In this document: piece after piece, positions 1-4,791 of the stretch | Position numbering within the stretch: position 1 is the stretch's first letter | Layout of the letters: every line of letters begins with the position of its first letter | Assembly (NCBI GenBank): GCA_005877365.1 | Contig: VBPP01000200.1 | Location: 1 to 7,330 of the forward strand | DNA: 7,330 nt | Reading direction: 5' to 3' | Source of the DNA: Nitrososphaerota archaeon | GTDB lineage: Archaea; Thermoproteota; Nitrososphaeria; Nitrososphaerales; Gagatemarchaeaceae | Notes under the pieces: model-generated | What the model was told of the DNA's origin: nothing | The model's input: the letters and a program-made list of their open reading frames with translations, nothing else | The model's database searches: none | Position numbers and translations under genes: made by a program

Positions 1-86
1 GAGGTGAAAAGAGGGCTCATCGGGAGGTTCGAGGAAGTAAGAACGATGAAGCCGCGAGCGAGCCGGAGGGAGAGTTCGGAATTGTA

Positions 87-1262
87 CTACGTCGGTCTCG
101 CGTGGAGGGGTGCTTTCTCCAGACCCGCGTCTCTCGACACAGCAGAGACGGCCTCCGCGACCGCCCCGTAGGTTGCCTCCGTCTTGAAGCCGGTCTTTTC
201 GAAGGGCTGTTTCATTACTCTGTATCCGTTTGAAGCCAGCCTTCCCATCACCTGCGACTGTGACACGCCGGGAACCCTGAGAGCTGAGCTGATTCTCTCC
301 ACGCTGTAGCTGAACGGCGGGAAATACTCCACGCCGAGAAGCGCGTCAAGCGCCTTCGCCCCTCCGCCGAGATTGCATCTCCTGGAGACGTTCAGGGCAG
401 CACTTACGACTCGAGGGTCGGTCAGAGGCCCTATCCAGAGTGGTCCGGCGGAGAGAATCCCGGCGCCGCATCCATCGCACTTCACCATCGGAAGGCTCGA
501 AGCGCCTCTCTCTCCGCATCTCTCGCAGGAAGAGATGAATCCCTCCTGCGCGCGGCTCCGGTCTGCCTGGGCCGCGCCTGCCCTCACCCGCGCATAGACC
601 CTAAGGTAGTGCCTGGTGCTATGGGCAGCGATTGGCTCGATCCCGATGTCATTCATTCCCGCAATCCTCCTGCAGGCGTTCAGGAGAATTCTCAGTGCTG
701 TCTCGTGCTTGAATTCGTTCTTCAGGGGCAGCGAGGAGTATCGCCTCCCACACACCTCCGGGTAGACTCCGCAGAGGACCGCGGTGTCCGTGGAGGTGAG
801 GGAGACGACCCCGCCGTCGGCGGCCGCGCCGAAGGCTCCCTGTATGTAGGGGACGGGTGTGCCGAAGGGGTCGATTTCGACGAAGTCGAACTTCGAATCG
901 CGCCTGAACCTAGAGAAGAGGAAGGTGTTGGCTTCGCTCTTGACGAAGTCACATCTCAAGGAGTTCGCTCTGGCGCTCCTCTGAGCTACCCTCAGCGCCG
1001 AAGAATTGAAGTCGACCATCGTTACATCCATCCGACGCGAGAGCTCGTTCGCCACCCTGACGCCTCTCGCTCCCACTCCCGCGAGACTGTCGCAAAACGT
1101 CACGCCCCTGACCGCCTCGCTGATCGCGACAGAGATGTCTCTGTTTACGCTCGCCGCGGGGTTGAAGAAGAAGGGAGTGGTTGGTGGCTCGCTCCTCGTG
1201 AGACTCGCGGCGGGAACGAAGAGGGTCGTCCTTCCCTCGACGATTCTTCGGAGGGAGCTCAT
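87..1262 (-). CDS. trm1: tRNA (guanine(26)-N2)-dimethyltransferase Trm1
   Basis: This SAM-dependent enzyme makes N2,N2-dimethylguanosine at position 26 of tRNA. The 391-residue protein matches the usual archaeal Trm1 length (about 380). Visible motifs are the N-terminal FFFNPAASVNRDIS (31-44), the SAM-binding loop DSLAGVGARGVR (58-69), the acidic end of a strand at VDFN (83-86), the catalytic DPFGTP motif (131-136) and the family block TSTDTAVLCGVYPEVC (156-171). The C-terminal region has two CxxC pairs (C246/C249 and C262/C265), as expected for the Trm1 zinc-binding domain. The ATG start sits directly before the family-typical RRIVEG. A TATA-like box lies about 29 nt upstream, so the mRNA is probably leaderless. 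It is divergent from the THEP1-type gene. The identification is firm; the exact tRNA site is inferred from the family. Confidence 0.95.
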   Translation of the reverse strand: MSSLRRIVEGRTTLFVPAASLTRSEPPTTPFFFNPAASVNRDISVAISEAVRGVTFCDSLAGVGARGVRVANELSRRMDVTMVDFNSSALRVAQRSARANSLRCDFVKSEANTFLFSRFRRDSKFDFVEIDPFGTPVPYIQGAFGAAADGGVVSLTSTDTAVLCGVYPEVCGRRYSSLPLKNEFKHETALRILLNACRRIAGMNDIGIEPIAAHSTRHYLRVYARVRAGAAQADRSRAQEGFISSCERCGERGASSLPMVKCDGCGAGILSAGPLWIGPLTDPRVVSAALNVSRRCNLGGGAKALDALLGVEYFPPFSYSVERISSALRVPGVSQSQVMGRLASNGYRVMKQPFEKTGFKTEATYGAVAEAVSAVSRDAGLEKAPLHARPT

Positions 1263-1306
1263 GGGTCTGGAAGGCTTTTAGACGCATCTTAAACACTGCT
1301 TCACCC
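1263..1306. promoter_or_regulatory. Divergent trm1 / THEP1 promoter region
   Basis: The 44-nt gap between two divergent start codons holds one TATA-like element per direction. On the plus strand CTTTTAGA (1275-1282) lies 25-32 nt before the TTG at 1307. On the minus strand GTTTAAG (1294-1288) lies 26-32 nt before the trm1 ATG at 1262. No Shine-Dalgarno sequence is present on either side. The spacing fits archaeal promoters that make leaderless mRNAs from both genes. Assignment rests on spacing and AT content only. Confidence 0.5.
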
Positions 1307-1870
1307 TTGGCGAGACGGAGTAGCGTCTGGCTCGTGACGGGTCCTCCCGGAATGGGAAAGTCGACACTGTTCTCGAAAGTCATCCTCAACCTCCGTTCGA
1401 GGGGCATCGTCGTAGGTGGTTGCGTGACCTCCGAGAAGAGGATTAGCGGCCAGAGGGTAGGCTTTCGTATCCGCGACCTCTTGACGGACGACGAAGGGGA
1501 GCTCGCGTCAGTCACAGGAAGGCTGGGGCCACGGGTCGGGAGGTACAGGGTAAACCTGAACGACCTCTCCGCTGTGGGGGGGAGGGCACTCGAGAGGGCC
1601 GCGAAGGAGGCAGACCTGATAGTCATCGACGAGATCGGGCCGATGGAGTTGACAAGCCCGGACTTTCGGCGGAGCCTTCGTGTCTGCATCACAAGCGGAA
1701 AGCCAATTCTAGCGGTCGTTCACGAGAGGATGAACGACCCTCTCATCGAGGAGCTCAAGGGCATGTCCGGTGAGGCGACCGTCGTAGTGGGCCTCGAGAA
1801 CCGAGACTCACTCGTCCCCGAGATCACGCGGCGAGTCGGGTCGGAGATAAGCGTCAGGGACACGCTTTGA
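1307..1870 (+). CDS. THEP1-type nucleoside-triphosphatase
   Basis: This is a small P-loop NTPase of the THEP1/NTPase family (about 180 residues; here 187). Family members hydrolyse nucleoside triphosphates with broad base specificity, and their physiological role is unsettled. The Walker A loop TGPPGMGKST is at residues 11-20, the family block VGFRIRDL at 51-58, and the Walker B strand LIVIDEIGPMEL at 104-115. The start is TTG at 1307: no ATG or GTG lies in frame upstream, and the next GTG would cut into the first strand before Walker A. Its TGA stop overlaps the TTG of rnhB by four bases (TTGA), so the two genes are probably translated in a coupled way. Family assignment is strong; a specific substrate cannot be read from the sequence. 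Confidence 0.9.
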   Translation: MARRSSVWLVTGPPGMGKSTLFSKVILNLRSRGIVVGGCVTSEKRISGQRVGFRIRDLLTDDEGELASVTGRLGPRVGRYRVNLNDLSAVGGRALERAAKEADLIVIDEIGPMELTSPDFRRSLRVCITSGKPILAVVHERMNDPLIEELKGMSGEATVVVGLENRDSLVPEITRRVGSEISVRDTL

Positions 1871-2397
1871 TCCTTGGCGGGGTGGACGAGGCCGGAAGGG
1901 GTTCGGTTGCGGGCCCGCTCGTAGTCGCCGGTGTTTCGGCGGGGAGAGAAGGCGTGAAGGAACTGATTGATCTCGGAGTCAAAGACTCGAAGCTCCTGAC
2001 TCCTAGACAGAGAGGGTTACTCTACCCGGAGATTCTACGCATAACCACCTACGCCGTACCAGCCTACATCCTGCCCCCAGAGATAGACGAGTACGTGAAG
2101 CACGGAAAGAAGTACCGAAAGCTGAACTATCTCGAGGCCACCTACATGGCACGCGTAATCGACCAGCTAGGAGCGAAGAAAGTCATTGTAGACGCTCCCG
2201 ACACCAATCCGGTGCGCTTCAGGGACGAGCTGTTGGAGCTGACCGAGAGACGGTGCGAGGTTGTCGCTGAACATCACGCCGACATCAGGTACACGATGAA
2301 GTTCCTTTCACAGTGGTTCGAGAGGGAGGGTTCTATGCCTGATTTCACGAGGAAGAGCTGGAAGAGCTGGCTGAGAATCCTGCAGCTTAAGCTGTAA
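1867..2397 (+). CDS. rnhB: Ribonuclease HII with an internal deletion
   Basis: RNase HII cuts RNA in RNA/DNA hybrids and at single ribonucleotides in DNA. The 176-residue product has the family N-terminus GVDEAGRGSVAGP with catalytic D7 and E8, the GRG motif (10-12), DSK (40-42), the third acid D109 in VIVDAPD and the fourth D139 in EHHADIRY. The C-terminal SMPDFTRKSWKS (156-167) is also typical. Archaeal homologues are usually over 200 residues. After RY (141-142) the sequence jumps straight to TMKFLSQWF. The roughly 37 residues expected there, including the SAASxxAKVxRD helix and the GSGYPSDP loop, are absent without a frameshift. All four carboxylates remain, but helices that shape substrate binding are lost, so activity is doubtful. 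The TTG start overlaps the upstream stop, and the stop faces that of flpA one base away. Confidence 0.88.
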   Translation: MILGGVDEAGRGSVAGPLVVAGVSAGREGVKELIDLGVKDSKLLTPRQRGLLYPEILRITTYAVPAYILPPEIDEYVKHGKKYRKLNYLEATYMARVIDQLGAKKVIVDAPDTNPVRFRDELLELTERRCEVVAEHHADIRYTMKFLSQWFEREGSMPDFTRKSWKSWLRILQLKL

Positions 2398-2398
2398 C

Positions 2399-3061
2399 CT
2401 AGCCTCGAAACCGCGCGAGAATCATAGCGTGGTCCTTCTCGAACGGCTCGAGCCCCACGACCTGAATGACCTCGAAACCCGCCTCCTCCAGCTTCTTTCT
2501 TTCCTCCCGAAAGATTTCTTCCGGTTCTCGAACTACGTCGATGCTCCTCGACTTCACCACGAGCATCAGCCTCCCCCCGGTCCTGAGATGAACCCTGCAG
2601 TTCTGAATCGCGATTTCCGTCTGGTCCTGCTGTGCGATGTCGCAGTAGACGAGGTCGACCCTCCCAATCGTGCTGTACGCGTCCGGCTCTCTCGCGTCTG
2701 CGACGTACGGAATCACATTGCCCCTCACCCTCGCCACGTTCTCGACGAACTCTCTCGCCACCCTCGGGGCGAACTCGACTCCTATCAGGAGACCTCGCTC
2801 GCCGATGAGGTCAGACACGTGTGATGGTGTGGTGCCCGTCGAGGTGCCCAGGTAAAGCACCCTTTCCCCCTCCTGAATCACACCATCGGGGAATCCCTTG
2901 ACCAACGCGGCTGCGAGTTTGCTCCGGTAGGGGTCCCAAGTTCGGTACTCCTCCCCGCCTATCTTCAGAAGCTCCTCATTGTACGCTCGTGTCCCCGGAG
3001 CGAGACTCCTCGTCGCCAGCCTCACCCTTCCCGCCTCCTCCCCCCTCCAGAGGTTTCTCAT
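2399..3061 (-). CDS. flpA: Fibrillarin-like rRNA/tRNA 2'-O-methyltransferase
   Basis: This is the catalytic subunit of archaeal C/D-box sRNPs. It transfers methyl from SAM to the ribose 2'-OH at sites chosen by guide RNA, acting with Nop5 and L7Ae. The 220-residue length is normal. Seen are the family block YRTWDPYRSKLAAAL (39-53), the SAM-binding strand-loop LYLGTSTGTTPSHVSDLIG (69-87), VEFAPR (95-100), DAREP (122-126), YCDIAQQDQTEI (139-150) with D141, LVVKSRSIDV (168-177) with K170, and EPFEKDHAMI (205-214) with H211. These fit the conserved acid, lysine and histidine positions of fibrillarin. Its ATG overlaps the nop5 TGA (ATGA, 3058-3061), the classical archaeal nop5-flpA operon. Expression is presumably driven from the nop5 promoter. 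Confidence 0.97.
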   Translation of the reverse strand: MRNLWRGEEAGRVRLATRSLAPGTRAYNEELLKIGGEEYRTWDPYRSKLAAALVKGFPDGVIQEGERVLYLGTSTGTTPSHVSDLIGERGLLIGVEFAPRVAREFVENVARVRGNVIPYVADAREPDAYSTIGRVDLVYCDIAQQDQTEIAIQNCRVHLRTGGRLMLVVKSRSIDVVREPEEIFREERKKLEEAGFEVIQVVGLEPFEKDHAMILARFRG

Positions 3062-4248
3062 CTCATCCGTTTCTTCTGCTTAAAGCTCCTCGGGGGAGGT
3101 AGCTCCCTGTTCTTCTGCTTAAAGCTCCTCGGGGGAGGTGGCTCCTTGTACTTCACCTTGATCTGGTCAAGCCTCTCCTCGAGGGTGCTCCTCAGCCCAG
3201 CCTCTTCAGTCCCCCTGTAGTAATCAATCCGCGCAGCGATCGCAACCTTGTTGGCGATCGTCCTTGCAATCTTCCCCCTCTGCCACTTTGGAGCGGTGTG
3301 AACCTCCTGGTGTTGGAAGAGTATCCCGTGCTTTGGGGGCCTCGCCCCCGTGCGGAGAGACCTGAAGAGCGCCTTCTCGGCTCCGAGAATCTGGATTGTG
3401 CTAGCTGGGAGGACTGCAAGCCTGTCCAGCCCCCCGGCCTTTGCCATCAGTCTCGCTCCGATCGTCGGTCCGGCGACCACAAAGGTGTTCGGAGCGATCC
3501 GTTTCATGCCCGACTCCACATAGCCGTTCAACTTCTCCCTCTCACTGCTCAGGCGTATCGCTAGCTCTGCCAGCCCCTTTATCCTCTCGAGGTCCCTGTC
3601 TGACAGCTCCCCCCCTTTCGACCTCTCACTCGCGGTCAGAATCGCCTCAACCTTCTTCTCGCTCATTCCCTTGCCATCCAGCCCCTCTCGGTTGAAACCG
3701 TCTCTCCTCCCCCTCTCCACGATTAACTTGCAGAGGAAGAGATTGTCCTGTATCATCTGGGTCAGCTCAGGAAAGTGAAGGCCGTACCACTCCGAGACCC
3801 GCGTCATCGTGTTGTTGAGAAACTTGTCGAGGTCGTCGAGTCCCTGGATGGCTTGGACGAGATGCAGGTCGGTGCGCGAGGACTCCTCCCTGATCACATC
3901 CTCCGCTGCCCCGATCGCCGTCTTTCTGATCATCGCGATTGCCTCCTGCTCATCCAACACAAGTCCGGAGGAGACCATCAGCTTCACCTTCTTCTCGTCC
4001 AGGGCCTGGACCTCCCCCTCCCCGAGGATGGTTGGCTGCAATCCCGAATCTCTGAGCGAATCGGCCGCCTCGCGGCTGCGCACCTTCAGACCCGAGATTC
4101 CTCTCTCCTTCGCCTTCTCTCCCAACCGCCTGTAAGCTTCACTTCTGCTAAGCTTCTCCTCGTCAGTCGGGAGGGATTGGAGTATCGTGTCGCCGCTAAG
4201 AAGAATCAGCCCCGCCTCAGTCTCGTAGATTACGCCGTCGTTCGCCAA
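3058..4248 (-). CDS. nop5: C/D-box sRNP scaffold protein Nop5 (Nop56/58 homologue)
   Basis: Nop5 bridges fibrillarin, L7Ae and guide RNA in archaeal C/D-box RNPs. The 396-residue protein has an N-terminal fibrillarin-binding region, a helical coiled-coil portion with DKFLNNTMTRVSEWYGLHFP (141-160), and the Nop domain with GARLMAKAGG (264-273), LPASTIQILGAEKALFRSL (280-298), RTGARPPKHGILFQH (299-313) and APKWQRGKIART (319-330). It ends in a basic tail made of two 13-residue units, KEPPPPRSFKQKN (368-380) and RELPPPRSFKQKK (381-393), reminiscent of the lysine-rich tails of this family. The start is TTG at 4248; no ATG, GTG or TTG precedes it in frame back to the TATA-like region. An AAGGAG (4255-4250) ends one base before the TTG, too close for normal Shine-Dalgarno use. 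flpA follows with a four-base overlap. Confidence 0.97.
   Translation of the reverse strand: MANDGVIYETEAGLILLSGDTILQSLPTDEEKLSRSEAYRRLGEKAKERGISGLKVRSREAADSLRDSGLQPTILGEGEVQALDEKKVKLMVSSGLVLDEQEAIAMIRKTAIGAAEDVIREESSRTDLHLVQAIQGLDDLDKFLNNTMTRVSEWYGLHFPELTQMIQDNLFLCKLIVERGRRDGFNREGLDGKGMSEKKVEAILTASERSKGGELSDRDLERIKGLAELAIRLSSEREKLNGYVESGMKRIAPNTFVVAGPTIGARLMAKAGGLDRLAVLPASTIQILGAEKALFRSLRTGARPPKHGILFQHQEVHTAPKWQRGKIARTIANKVAIAARIDYYRGTEEAGLRSTLEERLDQIKVKYKEPPPPRSFKQKNRELPPPRSFKQKKRMR
3071..3148 (-). repeat. 39-nt tandem duplication in the nop5 3' end
   Basis: Two adjacent copies, 3071-3109 and 3110-3148, are identical at 37 of 39 positions, differing only near one end (A/G and C/T). The unit is 13 codons, so the frame is kept and the Nop5 tail carries the PPPRSFKQK core twice. 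Near identity at the DNA level, including third codon positions, suggests a recent duplication. Confidence 0.97.
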
Positions 4249-4279
4249 GCTCCTTCGAGTATCGCCTCCTCCCAGTCTG

Positions 4280-4293
4280 CTTAAAGGTTATAG
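4280..4293 (-). promoter_or_regulatory. Probable TATA region of nop5-flpA
   Basis: On the minus strand the stretch reads CTATAACCTTTAAG, the most AT-rich patch between nop5 and the gap, 32-45 nt before the nop5 TTG. It would set transcription a few bases upstream of the start, giving a very short leader. Assigned by position and composition only. Confidence 0.4.
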
Positions 4294-4523
4294 GAAGAAG
4301 GACGAGCTCTTAACATGAGCGCCCGTCCACCTCCTAAGGGGTCGGTGCCCTTCAACTCCTGAGAGTGCTGATTGCTGATTGCGAACGGACGGATAGACGA
4401 GCGAACCGGTGCACGCTGAACAAACTCGTTGTCTCCATTATTGACGAGACGAGGCTCGTCTTTACTTCTCGTTCCAACCCAAACTCCCCCGTCTGAGACT
4501 GTCTCCGAGAATTGCCACAAAGG

Positions 4524-4530
4524 ATTAAAG
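4524..4530 (+). promoter_or_regulatory. Possible TATA box of rps30e-elp3
   Basis: ATTAAAG lies 44-50 nt before the rps30e TTG. A start site about 25 nt downstream would place the mRNA 5' end near 4552, immediately before the Shine-Dalgarno sequence. This is a weak motif judged by position only. Confidence 0.35.
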
Positions 4531-4552
4531 CAGCAGCGAGATGAGATGACCC

Positions 4553-4560
4553 AAGGAGGT
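4553..4560 (+). promoter_or_regulatory. Shine-Dalgarno sequence of rps30e
   Basis: AAGGAGGT is a full-length complement to the 16S rRNA 3' end, the best ribosome-binding site in the window. It ends 13 nt before the TTG at 4574, a little farther than usual. An in-frame TGA at 4547-4549 excludes any longer N-terminus. Together these support TTG 4574 as the true start of S30e. Confidence 0.6.
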
Positions 4561-4573
4561 TCGAGAAAACAAG

Positions 4574-4791
4574 TTGCCGACCCACGGGAGTCAGCAGAGC
4601 AGCCTCGTGCTGTCTGCCTCCAGTCACCAAGGCGGGGAAATGCGCAACCGCACCCTTTAGTCCGCAGTCAGACTCCAAAACTGGAAGCGAAGCCCAAGGC
4701 TAGCGCGGTACCGAAGGTTAGGAACAGGAGAACCTACGAGAAGCGCTTCAACCTAAAGAGGAAGCCAGGGCAGAACTGGATTAGGACGTGA
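4574..4791 (+). CDS. rps30e: 30S ribosomal protein S30e, split by two BHB introns
   Basis: S30e is a small basic protein of the archaeal/eukaryotic 30S subunit. The gene is in three exons, 4574-4592, 4624-4639 and 4659-4791 (19+16+133 nt, exactly 56 codons with stop). The spliced 55-residue product starts MPTHGSLTKAGKVRSQTPK, matching the family GSLxKAGKVRxQTPK signature, and continues with VPKVRNRRTYEKRF, the conserved C-terminal block, ending KPGQNWIRT. In the genome PTHGS, TKAGK and VRSQTPK lie in three different frames. Both intervening pieces fold as bulge-helix-bulge motifs with cut sites at the junctions the frame requires. The start is TTG, preceded by AAGGAGGT; the TGA overlaps the elp3 GTG (GTGA). 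Unspliced RNA stops at TAG 4658-4660 after 28 codons. The protein identity rests on recalled family motifs; splicing is inferred from frame plus structure. Confidence 0.92.
4593..4623 (+). other. Archaeal BHB intron 1 of rps30e (31 nt)
   Basis: The central 4-bp helix is exon GGAG (4587-4590) with intron CTCC (4618-4621). The 3-nt bulges are UC^A (4591-4593) and AG^U (4622-4624); cutting after the second base of each removes 4593-4623. The inner stem is intron GCAGA (4594-4598) with TCTGC (4613-4617), then CAGC (4600-4603) with GCTG (4609-4612) across a one-base bulge, capped by a 5-nt loop. The outer exon-exon helix is weak (only G4586-C4625), so this is a relaxed BHB. Joining C4592 to T4624 makes the CTC leucine codon that S30e needs. 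Length is 1 mod 3, so retention shifts the frame. The tRNA-type splicing endonuclease is the expected enzyme. Confidence 0.88.
4640..4658 (+). other. Archaeal BHB intron 2 of rps30e (19 nt)
   Basis: This is a complete hBHBh' motif. The outer helix is GGC (4631-4633) with GUC (4660-4662, one G-U). The central helix is GGGG (4634-4637) with CCCU (4653-4656, one G-U). The bulges are AA^A (4638-4640) and UU^A (4657-4659). The inner helix is UGCG (4641-4644) with CGCA (4649-4652), closed by a CAAC tetraloop. Cutting after the second base of each bulge removes 4640-4658 and joins AA to A, giving Lys-Val-Arg in frame with QTPK. The reading frame alone leaves a one-base ambiguity here (A4640 equals A4659), which the BHB rule settles. 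At 19 nt it is very short for a protein-gene intron. Confidence 0.88.

Larger units (their letters stand above)
4249..4573. other. nop5-rps30e divergent intergenic region
   Basis: This 325-nt gap has no convincing gene. Near nop5 there is a minus-strand TATA-like stretch (CTATAACC then CTTTAAG, 4293-4280), 32-45 nt before the TTG. Near rps30e an ATTAAAG (4524-4530) could be its TATA box. In between are a direct heptamer repeat GCTGATT x2 (4367-4380), a perfect 7-bp inverted repeat AGACGAG-G-CTCGTCT (4447-4461) and a second one GAGAC-T-GTCTC (4495-4505). I looked for tRNA, SRP RNA, RNase P RNA and C/D-box signatures on both strands and found none complete. The stretch is long for this compact genome, so an unrecognised RNA is possible. 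Confidence 0.45.

Noticed and set aside
1..171. Plus-strand open frame from the window edge, ending inside the 3' end of trm1
   Set aside because: It would run 85 nt antisense into trm1, while the other convergent pairs here end 1-3 nt apart. The peptide has no recognised motif. A second frame is equally open, so the first 86 nt are left unassigned.
609..1692. Long open frames antisense to trm1 and spanning the trm1/THEP1 junction
   Set aside because: They are shadows of high-GC coding sequence, with arginine- and serine-rich peptides lacking family motifs, opposite two clear genes.
4313..4340. Minus-strand AGGAGGTG followed by an ATG
   Set aside because: The frame closes after 11 codons inside the nop5 promoter region, with no features.
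4355..4380. Possible C/D-box RNA from repeated CTGA motifs
   Set aside because: Several CTGA D-box-like tetramers occur, but there is no RTGATGA C box at a suitable distance on either strand.
4556..4570. GGTTCGAG resembling a tRNA T-loop
   Set aside because: No T-stem, acceptor stem or D-arm can be paired around it, and it lies in the leader of rps30e.
4593..4658. Sequencing frameshifts or programmed frameshifting/bypassing as the cause of the split S30e frames
   Set aside because: The disruptions are inserts of 31 and 19 nt, not one-base slips, and each is framed by a BHB structure with cut sites at the exact junctions. I see no slippery sequence that would restore the frame.
4429..4791. 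Single open frame of 120 codons ending at the rps30e stop
   Set aside because: Only its last 43 codons match a family (S30e). The upstream part has irregular codon use and no family features. The S30e N-terminus is found in the other two frames joined by BHB introns, so the long frame is accidental.
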